Of a stretch of DNA of 56,897 nt, positions 32,485 to 41,670 are shown in pieces (within the stretch, counting starts at the first letter, position 1; each line of letters opens with the position of its first letter). The stretch comes from Microvirga sp. GTDB taxonomy: Bacteria > Pseudomonadota > Alphaproteobacteria > Rhizobiales > Beijerinckiaceae. Under the pieces are notes generated by a model. That model saw nothing but the letters and a program-made list of their open reading frames with translations. It was not told the origin of the DNA and did not search any database. The position numbers and the translations under genes were made by a program. The stretch lies in NCBI GenBank assembly GCA_029266525.1, contig JAQSWQ010000017.1, forward strand, positions 1 to 56,897. Direction: 5' to 3'.

Positions 32485-33832
32485 TCTGCCCTGGATGCCG
32501 CTCTATGTCGCCATCTGCTTCCTGTTTCACTTCTGGATCGGCGTGACTGCCGTCGCAGGGGCGCTCCTTCTGGTCGCGATCACCCTCGTCGCCGAGCTCC
32601 GCACCCGTCAGCCGACCAAGGCGGCGGCCGAGAGCGGGGCAGCGCGCAACGTGCTGGCGCTGGCGAGCGTCCGCAACGCCGAGGTTCTTCAGGCCATGGG
32701 CATGGGTAGGCGTCTCGGGGCGCTCTGGGGCTCGGCCAATGCGCACTTCATGGACGCGCAGCAACGTTCGTCCGATGTGGCGGGCGGGCTCGGCGCGGTG
32801 TCGAAGGTGCTGCGGATGGCCCTGCAATCGGCGATGCTCAGCGTCGGCGCCTATCTCGTTATCGAGCAGCAGGCGACGGCCGGCATCATCATCGCGAGCT
32901 CGATCCTGAGCTCGCGCGCGCTGGCGCCCGTCGAGCTCGCGATCGCGAATTGGCGCGGTTTCGTCGCCGCCCGCCAGAGCTGGAAACGTCTTGGCGATCT
33001 CCTCGGCCGCCTGCCGGCTCGGGCGCATCCGATGGCGCTGCCGCGGCCCGCCGCGACTCTATCGGTCGAGGGCGCGAGCGCGGTCCCGCCCGGGGGGCAG
33101 CGCCTCGCTGTTCAGGACGTGAGCTTCTCGCTCCATGCCGGGAACGGACTCGGGATCATCGGTCCGAGCGCGTCCGGGAAGTCGTCCCTCGCCCGGCTCC
33201 TCGTCGGCGTGTGGTCGCCGCTCCGCGGCAAGGTCCGCCTCGACGGCGGCGCACTCGAGCAGTGGGAGCCGACGGCGCTCGGCGAGCATGTCGGCTACCT
33301 GCCGCAGGACGTCGAGCTGTTCGCCGGCACGGTCGCCGAAAACATCGCACGCTTCCAGCCTGACGCGGAGCCGGAGGCGGTCATCGCCGCGGCAAGAGCC
33401 GCCAACGTCCACGACCTCATCCTGCGCCTGTCGGATGGCTATGAGACGCAGATCGGGGAATCGGGGCAGGCGCTCTCGGCGGGACAACGCCAGCGCATCG
33501 CCCTCGCGCGGGCCCTCTACGGCAATCCGTTCCTCATCGTGCTCGACGAGCCGAACTCCAACCTCGATGCGGAAGGCGAGCAGGCGCTGACGACAGCGAT
33601 CCTGTCCGCGCGGGCGAGGGGCCGGATCGTGGTCGTGATCGCACACCGCCCGAGCGCCCTCGCGGCCGTCGATCTCGTGCTCGTCATGGCGGAAGGCCGC
33701 GCGCAGGGGTTCGGGCCGAAGGACGAGATGTTGAGCAAGGTAGTGAAGCGGGTCTCCCATCCGATTGCAGCGAGCGGGGGACAGTGCGGCCAGGCTGCCG
33801 GCGCAGCCATCCTGAAGGTGGTCGAGGCTTGA
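32288..33832 (+). CDS. Type I secretion ABC exporter (PrtD-like), main part
   Basis: 514 residues from a GTG at 32288, covering most of the membrane domain and the full ATPase domain. Visible: 'RLPLKQRVSGDGMQAIRDLD' and 'FDLPWMPLYVAICFLFH', typical of PrtD; Walker A 'GPSASGKSS'; signature 'LSAGQRQR'; Walker B 'FLIVLDEPNSNLD'; and the switch His in 'VVIAHRPSA'. It would push the RTX protein through the inner membrane with ATP. Without the frameshifted N-terminal helix it is probably inactive. If the extra base is an artefact, the intact protein is about 600 residues. The HlyD-like adaptor gene follows 11 bases later. Confidence 0.85.
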   Translation: MLDVLRSRVLTRIGASLDETLNRRVYDVLIRLPLKQRVSGDGMQAIRDLDQVRHFLSGLGPTALFDLPWMPLYVAICFLFHFWIGVTAVAGALLLVAITLVAELRTRQPTKAAAESGAARNVLALASVRNAEVLQAMGMGRRLGALWGSANAHFMDAQQRSSDVAGGLGAVSKVLRMALQSAMLSVGAYLVIEQQATAGIIIASSILSSRALAPVELAIANWRGFVAARQSWKRLGDLLGRLPARAHPMALPRPAATLSVEGASAVPPGGQRLAVQDVSFSLHAGNGLGIIGPSASGKSSLARLLVGVWSPLRGKVRLDGGALEQWEPTALGEHVGYLPQDVELFAGTVAENIARFQPDAEPEAVIAAARAANVHDLILRLSDGYETQIGESGQALSAGQRQRIALARALYGNPFLIVLDEPNSNLDAEGEQALTTAILSARARGRIVVVIAHRPSALAAVDLVLVMAEGRAQGFGPKDEMLSKVVKRVSHPIAASGGQCGQAAGAAILKVVEA

Positions 33833-33843
33833 GGAGGAGAGTC

Positions 33844-35151
33844 ATGACGGCGCAAGCCCAATCTGCGCAGCGTTCGATCCGTCGGCATCTTATCGGGGGG
33901 GTCGCCGTGGTGGCGCTCCTTGGCGGCGGAGTCGGCGGGCTTGCCGCCACGACCGAGCTTTCGGGAGCGGTCATCGCTCCGGGCGTGATGGTCGTCGACT
34001 CGAACGTCAAGAAGGTCCAGCACCCGAGTGGCGGCGTGGTCGGCGAGCTGAGGGTCCGCGACGGCGACCGGGTCAAGTCGGGCGACGTGGTGGTCCGGCT
34101 CGACGAGACCGTCACCCAGGCGGGTCTCGCAATCGTCATGAAGGGCCTGAACGAAATGCTGGCGCGGCTCGCGCGGCTCGAGGCCGAGCGCGACGACGCG
34201 GACACGCCGGCCTTTCCCGCCGAGCTCATGGCGCGGCGCGACGACGCCGAGGTCAAGCGGGTGATCGACGGCGAGCGCAACCTGTTCGATCTGCGCCGGA
34301 AGGCGCGGGCCGGCCAGAAGGCGCAGCTCGGGGAGCGCATCCAGCAGCTGCGCGAAGAAATCCGGGGTCTCACCGGTCAGGTCGCCGCGAAGAAGCGCGA
34401 GATTGAGCTGATCGCGACCGAGCTCGAGGGGGTTCGGGAGCTGTGGCGCAAGAACCTCGTCGCGCTCCAGCGCGTGACCGCGCTCGAGCGCGACGCCCCC
34501 CGGCTCGAGGGCGAGCGCGGACAGCTCATCGCGGCGACCGCGCAGTCCAGAGGCAGGATCTCGGAAACCGAGCTGCAGATCATCCAGATCGATCAGGAAC
34601 TGCGCAGCGAGGTCGCGAAGGAGCTGCGCGAGGTGCAGGCGAAGATCGCCGAGCTTGTCGAACGCAAGGTCGCGGCCGAGGACCAGCTCAAGCGCATCGA
34701 CATCCGAGCCCCGCAGGACGGCATCGTCCACCAGCTGGTCGTGCACACGCTCGGCGGCGTGATCACTCCGGGGGAGGCGATGATGCTGATCGTGCCGGAG
34801 GCCGATGCGCTGACCGTCGAAGCGAGGATCGCACCGCAGGAGATCGATCAGGTCGCGGCGGGACAGGCCGCGACGCTACGGTTCTCGGCCTTCAATCAGC
34901 GCACGACCCCCGAGCTCAACGGCGTGGTCAGCCGCGTCTCGGCGGACCTCAGCACCGATCAACGCACGGGCGCCGCCTATTACACCGTGAGGATCGCCCT
35001 GCCGGAAAGCGAAACCGCGCGCTTGAAAGGGCTGCGACTCCTGCCCGGAATGCCGGTCGAGAGCTTCATCAGGACAGGCGAGCGCACGATCCTCTCCTAC
35101 GTCGCAAAGCCGTTCACGGATCAGGCAACCCGCGCCTTCAGGGCCCGGTGA
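33844..35151 (+). CDS. HlyD-family membrane fusion protein of type I secretion (PrtE-like)
   Basis: 435 residues. One N-terminal transmembrane segment (about 18-42), then 'VVDSNVKKVQHPSGGVVGEL' (the first lipoyl half), long coiled-coil helices between about 100 and 290, and the second lipoyl half 'DIRAPQDGIVHQLVVHTLGG', followed by a beta-barrel. It links the ABC exporter to an outer-membrane TolC channel. The ATG at 33844 follows gaggaggag. No TolC-type gene is in the window; it must be supplied from elsewhere. Confidence 0.88.
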   Translation: MTAQAQSAQRSIRRHLIGGVAVVALLGGGVGGLAATTELSGAVIAPGVMVVDSNVKKVQHPSGGVVGELRVRDGDRVKSGDVVVRLDETVTQAGLAIVMKGLNEMLARLARLEAERDDADTPAFPAELMARRDDAEVKRVIDGERNLFDLRRKARAGQKAQLGERIQQLREEIRGLTGQVAAKKREIELIATELEGVRELWRKNLVALQRVTALERDAPRLEGERGQLIAATAQSRGRISETELQIIQIDQELRSEVAKELREVQAKIAELVERKVAAEDQLKRIDIRAPQDGIVHQLVVHTLGGVITPGEAMMLIVPEADALTVEARIAPQEIDQVAAGQAATLRFSAFNQRTTPELNGVVSRVSADLSTDQRTGAAYYTVRIALPESETARLKGLRLLPGMPVESFIRTGERTILSYVAKPFTDQATRAFRAR

Positions 35152-35172
35152 GCCCGCCGGCCGGCGAACCGA

Positions 35173-36855
35173 TCAAGTCAGCGCGCGTGCCTTCTCCCTG
35201 AGGACGAACTTCTGGATCTTGCCCGTGGCGGTCGTCGGAAGGGCGCCGAAGACGACTTTCCTCGGCGCCTTGTAGTGGGCGATCTCACCGCGGCAGAAGG
35301 CGATGATCTCCGCCTCCGTCGCCTGGGAGTCCGGTTTGAGCTGGACGAACGCGCAAGGGCTCTCGCCCCATTTCTCGTCCGGCCTCGCCACCACCGCCGC
35401 GAGCTGCACGGCGGGGTGCTTGTACAGCGCGATCTCGACCTCGACGCTCGAGATGTTCTCGCCGCCCGAGATGATGATGTCCTTGGCGCGGTCCTTGATC
35501 TCGACATAGCCGTCCGGGTGCTCGACTGCGAGGTCGCCGGTGTGCATCCAGCCGCCGCGGAAGGTCTCGGTCGTGGCTTTCGGTTCCTTGAGGTAGCCGA
35601 GCATCACGGTGTTGCCGCGCACCATGATCTCGCCGATGGTCTCGCCGTCGCGCGCGACCGGAGCAAGGGTCTTCGGGTCGGCGACCATCTGCCCCTCGAC
35701 CACCGGATAGCGTACGCCCTGCCGGGCGAGGAGGGCGGCGCGCTCCTCGAGCGCGAGATCGCCCCACTCATCCTGCGGCACGCATAACGTGGACGGTCCC
35801 TGTAGCTCGGTCATGCCGTAGATGTGGGTGACCCGGAAGCCGAGCTCCTCCATGCCCTCGATGACCTTGGCGGGAGGTGGCGAGCCGCCGGTCTGGATAT
35901 CGACGACGTTCGCGAAGGCGCGGCGCTGCCCGGCCGGCGTGCTGATCAGCATGTTGAGAACCGTCGGCGCGCCGCACATATGGGTGACGCCGTGCTCGAC
36001 GATCATCCGGAAGATCAGCGCCGGGTCAACCTTGCGCAGGCAGACATGCGTGCCGCCCATCGCCGTCACCGACCACGGGAAGCACCAGCCGTTGCAGTGG
36101 AACATCGGCAGGGTCCACAGATAGACCGGCTTCGGCGGCAGCGGCCAGGCCATGATGTTCCCGACCGCCTCGAGGAAGGTGCCGCGGTGGTGGTAGACGA
36201 CGCCCTTCGGGTTGCCGGTCGTGCCGGAGGTGTAGTTGAGGGCGATCGGGCTCGTCTCCTCCTCGGGCGGCGACCAGGCGAACCCGGGATCGCCGGAGAC
36301 GAGGAACTCCTCGTATTCGAGTTCGCCGAGCCGCTCCCCCGCGCCTGTGTAGAGCACGTCGTCGACGTCGATGACGAGCGGGCGCCGCTGGAGCTGCGCC
36401 AGCGCCGGGCCGACCTGGACGGCGAATTCGCGGTCGGTGATCAGCGCCTTAGCCTCCCCATGCCCCAGGATGTAGGCGATGGTCGCGGCGTCGAGGCGCG
36501 TGTTGATGGTGTTGAGCACGGCGCCAAGCATCGGCACGCCGTAATGGGCCTCGACCATCGCGGGCACGTTCGGGAGCATGACCGAAACTGTGTCGCCCGG
36601 GCCGATGCCGCGCTTCGCGAGCGCCGAGGCGAGCCGGCGCGCCCGGGCATAGAACTCGGCATAGGCGATGCGGCGCTCGCCGTGGATCACGGCCGTGCGC
36701 CTGGGATGGATCTCGGCGGTGCGCGGCAGGAACGATACCGGCGTGAGCGGGGCATAGTTCGCGCGATTGGGGACCAGCCCGGCGAAGGGGCTCGGCCCTG
36801 GCCGGCTCTCGCCCTTGCGGCTCCGCGACGCTCGCTCGATGATGTGCGTGTTCAT
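35173..36855 (-). CDS. Acyl-CoA synthetase (AMP-forming, medium/long-chain fatty acid type)
   Basis: 560 residues. It activates a carboxylic acid to its CoA thioester with ATP in the cytosol. Motifs: 'YTSGTTGNPKG' at 198-208 (ATP phosphate loop), 'YGMTE' at 346-350, 'TGDLAVEHPDGY' with D441, 'SGGENISSVEVE' at about 463-474, and the catalytic Lys K546 in 'TTATGKIQKF'. The ATG at 36855 is preferred because ggaggg lies just upstream; the frame is open to 37053 but that part overlaps the divergent promoter region. It is convergent with the HlyD gene (21-base gap) and divergent from the Liv operon. Subgroup features fit medium- or long-chain acids; the exact acid is unknown. Confidence 0.88.
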   Translation of the reverse strand: MNTHIIERASRSRKGESRPGPSPFAGLVPNRANYAPLTPVSFLPRTAEIHPRRTAVIHGERRIAYAEFYARARRLASALAKRGIGPGDTVSVMLPNVPAMVEAHYGVPMLGAVLNTINTRLDAATIAYILGHGEAKALITDREFAVQVGPALAQLQRRPLVIDVDDVLYTGAGERLGELEYEEFLVSGDPGFAWSPPEEETSPIALNYTSGTTGNPKGVVYHHRGTFLEAVGNIMAWPLPPKPVYLWTLPMFHCNGWCFPWSVTAMGGTHVCLRKVDPALIFRMIVEHGVTHMCGAPTVLNMLISTPAGQRRAFANVVDIQTGGSPPPAKVIEGMEELGFRVTHIYGMTELQGPSTLCVPQDEWGDLALEERAALLARQGVRYPVVEGQMVADPKTLAPVARDGETIGEIMVRGNTVMLGYLKEPKATTETFRGGWMHTGDLAVEHPDGYVEIKDRAKDIIISGGENISSVEVEIALYKHPAVQLAAVVARPDEKWGESPCAFVQLKPDSQATEAEIIAFCRGEIAHYKAPRKVVFGALPTTATGKIQKFVLREKARALT

Positions 36856-36983
36856 GGCATCCCTCCGCGCCGGACCGTTGGTGCTTCTTCGACCCCTTCG
36901 CCGGCTGCGCGAAGACGAGGTTATCAGCGAGCCCTCTGCGCCCGCCAGCCCTTGCTTGGTTTGCGGCGGCTGAAGAAAGCCAC

Positions 36984-37012
36984 TGGACGAGCCGGGCGCA
37001 AACCGTGCTAGC
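36984..37012 (+). promoter_or_regulatory. Candidate promoter for the Liv operon in the divergent gap
   Basis: TGGACG (36984-36989), a 17-base spacer and GCTAGC (37007-37012) form a plausible alphaproteobacterial -35/-10 pair about 90 bases before the LivK-like ATG. The 245-base gap also serves the acyl-CoA synthetase on the other strand. Found by eye. Confidence 0.35.
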
Positions 37013-37100
37013 TTCGCGGTCGGAGGAGTTCGCCGCCGCGAGGCCCGCCTCAAAGAGCGGGACGGCCGGCGAGAGACGCCCCAGATCGAGGGAGGTTGCC

Positions 37101-38300
37101 ATGCTCATGAGACGTGTAGCGCCTGTGGCGCTGGCCGGCGCGCTCGCCGGGTTTATCGCGGTCTCGCCGGCCTCGGCGCAGGAGAGGACCGTGAAGATCA
37201 CCGGCTTCGGCGCGAAATCGGGCGTCGTGCGGGTGTTCGGTATCAACAGCGAGGCGGCCATGAAGGCGGCGGCCGAGGAGATCAACAAGGCCGGAGGCGT
37301 CACGCTCGGCGACGGCACCAAGGGCAAGATCACGGTCGAGTTCCTGGACGACCGCTGCAACGCCGAGGAAGGCATCTCGGTGGTGCGCCGCATCGCCTCC
37401 TCCGACGCTTTCGTGGCGGTCGGCCCGACCTGCTCGAACGTCGCCGAATCGCTGTTCGGGGTCCTCCAGAAGAGGGCCGGCGACGCCTCCGACACCGGGC
37501 TGCAGTTCCCGATCATCGCCGACGTCGCGGCGAAGGGCGGGCTTGCGAAGATCTCCGAATGGGCCTTCCGCAACGTGCCAAGCGAGTTCGAGATGTACAA
37601 GTCTCTGTTTGCTTGGCTCAAGACGCAGCACCCGGGTCTCAAGACGATTTGGGGCGGCGTCGAGAAGGATTTCGCTCATTCGAACGCGACCTATGGCGTC
37701 ATGAAGGCACAGGCCGAGGCCAACGGCTATCAGGTCGCCGGCACCTCCGAATGGCTCCTCGCCGACACTACCTTCTCGACCCAGGTCCGCGAGATGCGGC
37801 GCGCCAACCCCGACATCGTCGCGATCTCGGCGCATCCCTTCACCACCTGCGGTGTGCTGAAGGAGATGGAGCGCCAGGGTGTCAAGCCGAAGCTGCTCGT
37901 CGGCCTGACGAGCTCGTCCAGCATCGAGACCTTGCAGGGCTGCGGCAAGCAGGCGGAGGGCATCATCATCCCGACGAGCTTCGCGCCGGTGACCCCGGAG
38001 GCCACGAAGGCCGCCGAGCAGGTGGCGAAGCAGGGCGGCAGCGCCGACCTGCACAGCGCCGCCGCCTACGAGATCATGTTCATCCTCAAGGATGTGATCG
38101 AGGCGCAGAAGATCATGGCAAAGCCCGACACCGTGCAGGCCGATCGCAACAAGATGCGCGAGGGTCTCGCGGCGCTGAAGGAGACGAAGGGGCTCCTCGG
38201 CCCGGTCGGACGCACCCCGGACCGCGAGGCGATCAAGCCGTTCCTCTACGTGCACGCCAAGGACGGCGGCTGGCAGGTGCTGCACAAGCCGTCCTCGTAG
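37101..38300 (+). CDS. Periplasmic binding protein of a branched-chain amino acid-type ABC importer (LivK-like)
   Basis: 399 residues with a signal peptide at about 1-27 ('ASAQE'). The mature protein begins 'TVKITGFGAKSGVVRVFGIN' and has 'EEINKAGGVTLGDG' and 'DDRCNAEEGISVVRR', typical of family-4 (Leu/Ile/Val or related) binding proteins. Family members also bind aromatic acids, amides, urea or short acids, so the ligand is open. A gggagg site precedes the ATG. It is the only binding protein for two sets of downstream permeases. Confidence 0.87.
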   Translation: MLMRRVAPVALAGALAGFIAVSPASAQERTVKITGFGAKSGVVRVFGINSEAAMKAAAEEINKAGGVTLGDGTKGKITVEFLDDRCNAEEGISVVRRIASSDAFVAVGPTCSNVAESLFGVLQKRAGDASDTGLQFPIIADVAAKGGLAKISEWAFRNVPSEFEMYKSLFAWLKTQHPGLKTIWGGVEKDFAHSNATYGVMKAQAEANGYQVAGTSEWLLADTTFSTQVREMRRANPDIVAISAHPFTTCGVLKEMERQGVKPKLLVGLTSSSSIETLQGCGKQAEGIIIPTSFAPVTPEATKAAEQVAKQGGSADLHSAAAYEIMFILKDVIEAQKIMAKPDTVQADRNKMREGLAALKETKGLLGPVGRTPDREAIKPFLYVHAKDGGWQVLHKPSS

Positions 38301-38375
38301 CCGCGACGGCCGGGACGAAGCTGAGCGAGGGTCCGCGCTCCCGCCGGGGAGGACGGACACTCGCCACAAGGTCGG

Positions 38376-39278
38376 GTGGGGCGGCGGGTGGACTGGCTCG
38401 ATTTCATCGACAGCGTGCAGTCGCTCTTCGACGGTGTGCTGTTCGGCGCGACCTACGCGCTCCTCGGCATCGGCTTCACCCTGGTCTTCGGGGTGATGCA
38501 CAAGATCAACCTCTCCTATGCGGCCGCCTCGATCGGCGCCGCCTATGCGAGCCTCCTGATCCTCGCCGTGGTGAAGGCGCCGCCGATCGTCGTGTTCCTG
38601 CTCGCGGCGGCGGCAGGCGGAGGGATCGGCGCGCTCGTCTATCTCCTCTGCTTCCGCTTCATCCCGCTCGCGAATCCGCTCGCGACCCTGATGTCGACGG
38701 TCGGAATGCTGCTCCTGATCGACGAGATCGTGGTGCATACGACCGCAGGCATGCCGCTCTCCTATCCGGCGCTGTTCTCGGACGTGGTCATCCGCATGGG
38801 TGCCTTCACGCTGCGGGGCGACCTGATCTTCGTCTTTCTCCTCGGCTGCCTATGCATGGCGCTGCTGTTGGGGCTCCTCTATCGGACGACGCTTGGCCTT
38901 GCGACCCGCGCCGTCTCGCAGCAGCCGGTCGCGGCGCAGCTCTGCGGCATCAGCGTGACGCGCGTAAATACGTTGACCTTCGTCGTCACCGGCGTGCTCG
39001 GCGGCATCGCCGGAGCGATGATCGGAGCGGCCATCGGCGTGCTCTCGCCGCTCCTGTCGCTGCCGCTGACCGTGAAGGGCCTCGTCGTGACCGTGATCGG
39101 CGGACTCGGCTCGATCCCGGGCGCGATCATCGCCGGGCTCCTCGTCGGCGGGCTGGAGAACGTCATCCAGTTCTTCCGCGGCGTCTCCGAGCGCGACCTC
39201 TACATCATGATGCTGCTGTTCGTGTTCCTGGTCTTCCGCCCCGGCGGCATCTTCGCCACAGCGGCGGGGCGCGACTGA
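38376..39278 (+). CDS. livH: Branched-chain amino acid-type ABC permease LivH, first copy
   Basis: 300 residues with about eight hydrophobic segments. The LivH hallmark 'GVLFGATYALLGIGFTLVFGVMHKINLSYA' region lies at about 15-45, and 'VIGGLGSIPGAIIAGLLVGG' is near the end. The start is a GTG at 38376 (or 38388). It pairs with a LivM to form the channel. It ends 8 bases before livM. Confidence 0.87.
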   Translation: MGRRVDWLDFIDSVQSLFDGVLFGATYALLGIGFTLVFGVMHKINLSYAAASIGAAYASLLILAVVKAPPIVVFLLAAAAGGGIGALVYLLCFRFIPLANPLATLMSTVGMLLLIDEIVVHTTAGMPLSYPALFSDVVIRMGAFTLRGDLIFVFLLGCLCMALLLGLLYRTTLGLATRAVSQQPVAAQLCGISVTRVNTLTFVVTGVLGGIAGAMIGAAIGVLSPLLSLPLTVKGLVVTVIGGLGSIPGAIIAGLLVGGLENVIQFFRGVSERDLYIMMLLFVFLVFRPGGIFATAAGRD

Positions 39279-39286
39279 GGCCCGCG

Positions 39287-40216
39287 ATGGATTTCTATCT
39301 CGGCCTCCTCCAGATTATCGGCGTCCACACGCTTCTCGGTCTTTCGGCCTATTGCGTGCTCCTTACCGGCCAGGTGAGCCTCGCCCAGGCGGGCTTCTTC
39401 GCCATCGGCGCCTATGTCGCCGGCATGCTGACCGTGCTCGCGCATTGGCCGATCGTGCCGGCTCTTCTCGTGGCGGGGCTCGTCGCCGGGCTTGTCGCCT
39501 GCGCGGTCGGCTTCCCGGCGCTGCGCGTGAAGGGGCTGATGCTGGTCGTCGCGACGACGGCCTTCGGCGAAGCGGTGCGGCTGTTCTTCTTCAATTTCGA
39601 TTACCAGATCGCGCGCGGGAACCTGAAGGTCGGGCCGCATGGCGGCGAGGGCTTCCGGCAGATCCGCTATTTTCCCGAGAACGGCTGGAGCACCCTCGAC
39701 GTCCTCGTCTTCATCTGGATCATCGTCGCGCTCGTCATGGCGACGCTATGGTGGCTCGACCGCTCCCGCGCCGGCGCCGTGATGCGCGCCGTCGGCGAGG
39801 ACGAGGTCGCGGCGCAGAGCTCCGGCATCAACCTCACTGCCGTGAAGGTCTCGGCGATGACCATCGGCGGCGTCATCGCCGGCATAGGCGGCGGCATCTT
39901 CGCCCACTACACAACCCATATCGAGCACGTGCAGTTCGGGGTCGTGCTCGCGACCTTCGCGGTCGCCTATCCGATCCTCGGCGGGCTCTCGAACGTGTTC
40001 GGGACGCTGATCGCCGTGATCTTCATCCAGGGCTTCCTGATCGAGGGGCTGCGCTTCATGGGCGATTGGCGCAATCTCCTGTTCGGCGGCCTGATCGTGC
40101 TGGCGATGAACGTGCGCCCGCGCGGTCTTCTCGATCCGGCCGCGATCCTGCGGCTCAAGCGCCTGTTCGCGTGGCGAGGGGAAACGGTTCGTGCTCGACC
40201 TCAAGGCGCTGAGTAA
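39287..40216 (+). CDS. livM: Branched-chain amino acid-type ABC permease LivM, first copy
   Basis: 309 residues. Hallmarks: 'LLTGQVSLAQAGFFAIGAY' near the start, 'GRALRAVGEDE'-like 'MRAVGEDEVAAQSSGIN' in the middle and 'YPILGGLSNVFGTL' later. The ATG at 39287 is the true start; the frame upstream to 37559 only shadows the previous genes. Its stop overlaps the LivG start by 26 bases. Confidence 0.88.
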   Translation: MDFYLGLLQIIGVHTLLGLSAYCVLLTGQVSLAQAGFFAIGAYVAGMLTVLAHWPIVPALLVAGLVAGLVACAVGFPALRVKGLMLVVATTAFGEAVRLFFFNFDYQIARGNLKVGPHGGEGFRQIRYFPENGWSTLDVLVFIWIIVALVMATLWWLDRSRAGAVMRAVGEDEVAAQSSGINLTAVKVSAMTIGGVIAGIGGGIFAHYTTHIEHVQFGVVLATFAVAYPILGGLSNVFGTLIAVIFIQGFLIEGLRFMGDWRNLLFGGLIVLAMNVRPRGLLDPAAILRLKRLFAWRGETVRARPQGAE

Positions 40217-40943
40217 GCATTTCGGCGGCGTGCGTGCCGTCGACGGCGTCGACCTTCAGGTCGAGCCGGGCCAGGTCTTCGGGCTGATCGGCCCGAACGG
40301 CTCCGGCAAGAGCACGATCGTCAATCTGATCTGCGGCCTGTTTGCGCCGACAGCCGGCGCGGTGGAATTCCGCGGCAGCGACATCACGGCCCTGGCGCCG
40401 CATGCGCGCGTGTCGCGCGGCATCTCCCGCACCTTTCAGAATATCCGCCTCTTCGGCCAGCTGTCGGTCTGGCAGAACCTCTGGATCGCGCAGAGCTCAG
40501 GCGAGCCTGGCGGGAAGGTCGCGTTCCTGCCGCGCTGGCTCGGCGGATCGCGCGCAGTGCGGGACGAGATCGACCGCACATTGGCCTTCTTCGACCTCGC
40601 CCACAAAGCCGAGGAGCTTGCCGGTAACCTCAGCTTCGGAGAGCAGCGGCGGCTCGAGTTCGCGCGCGCCATGGCGGCGGAGCCCGCGCTCCTCCTGCTC
40701 GACGAGCCCGCCGCGGGCATGAATGCCGAGGAGATCGAGCAGCTCGACAACCGTATCCGCCGCCTGCGCGAGGAGGGCGCCACGATCCTCCTCATTGAGC
40801 ATCATATGGAGCTCGTGATGGCGGTGACGGACCGGATCGCGGTCTTGAACTTCGGCAAGAAGATCGCGGAAGGGACGCCGGCCGAGGTCCAGGCCCATCC
40901 GCTGGTACGCGAGGCCTATCTCGGCACCGCCGCGGCCGCGTGA
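40191..40943 (+). CDS. livG: ABC ATP-binding protein LivG
   Basis: 250 residues. Walker A 'GPNGSGKS' at 34-41, signature 'LSFGEQRR' at 147-154 and Walker B 'LLLLDEPAAGMN' at 167-178, with the long insert and 'NIRLF' loop of the LivG group. The GTG at 40191 lies within the end of livM; a later start would cut into the first beta strand. One copy serves both permease pairs. Confidence 0.9.
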   Translation: MLDLKALSKHFGGVRAVDGVDLQVEPGQVFGLIGPNGSGKSTIVNLICGLFAPTAGAVEFRGSDITALAPHARVSRGISRTFQNIRLFGQLSVWQNLWIAQSSGEPGGKVAFLPRWLGGSRAVRDEIDRTLAFFDLAHKAEELAGNLSFGEQRRLEFARAMAAEPALLLLDEPAAGMNAEEIEQLDNRIRRLREEGATILLIEHHMELVMAVTDRIAVLNFGKKIAEGTPAEVQAHPLVREAYLGTAAAA

Positions 40944-40950
40944 GGGGCCG

Positions 40951-41670
40951 ATGCTCGAAGTCGACGGCCTCGTCACCGCCTACGGCAAGATCGAAGCGCT
41001 GAAGGGCGTCTCGCTCGGCGTCGAGCGCGGCGGCATCACCTGCCTCTTGGGCCCGAACGGGGCCGGCAAGACTACGCTGATGATGACGATCGCCGGAATC
41101 CTTCGCCCGCGCCGCGGCTCGATCCGCTTCGACGGTGCCGATCTCGTCGGCCGAACGCCGGCGCAGATCGTTGCGCAGGGCGTCGCGCTCGTGCCGGAGA
41201 ACCGGCTCGTCTTCCCCCAGATGAGCGTGCGCGAGAATCTCTTGGCCGGCGCGTATCAGCGCTCGGATTCAGGCGAGATCGCCGCGGACGCGGAGCGCCT
41301 CTACGAGCGCTTCCCGCGCCTGCGCGAGCGCCGCGAGCAGCTCGCCGGCACGCTTTCGGGCGGCGAGCAGCAGATGCTCGCGGTCGCGCGGGCCTTGATG
41401 TCGCGGCCGCGCCTCCTCCTGATGGACGAGCCTTCGCTTGGGCTCGCGCCCATCGTCGTCGACGAGATATTCCGCATAATCGGCGAACTCAATCGCGACG
41501 GCACGACGCTCTTTCTCGTCGAGCAGAACGCCCACAAGGCACTCCAGGTCGCGCATCGCTTCTACCTCATGGAGCAGGGGCGGGTGACCTTCAGCGGCAC
41601 GCCCGGCCAGCTCGCGGAGGACGAGGTGATCCAGCGCGCCTATCTCGGCACACGCCGCGCCGCCGTGTGA
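40951..41670 (+). CDS. livF: ABC ATP-binding protein LivF
   Basis: 239 residues, the usual LivF length. Walker A 'GPNGAGKT' at 34-41, signature 'LSGGEQQM' at 135-142, Walker B 'LLLMDEPSLGLAP' at about 155-167, and 'VPENRLVFPQMSVRENL' typical of LivF. It follows LivG after 7 bases and overlaps the next gene by GTGA. Confidence 0.9.
   Translation: MLEVDGLVTAYGKIEALKGVSLGVERGGITCLLGPNGAGKTTLMMTIAGILRPRRGSIRFDGADLVGRTPAQIVAQGVALVPENRLVFPQMSVRENLLAGAYQRSDSGEIAADAERLYERFPRLRERREQLAGTLSGGEQQMLAVARALMSRPRLLLMDEPSLGLAPIVVDEIFRIIGELNRDGTTLFLVEQNAHKALQVAHRFYLMEQGRVTFSGTPGQLAEDEVIQRAYLGTRRAAV

Noticed and set aside
37559-39286. Forward open frame joined to the front of LivM (885 codons in all)
   Set aside because: The part before 39287 is out of frame with the binding-protein and LivH genes that clearly occupy this DNA; only the LivM part is real.
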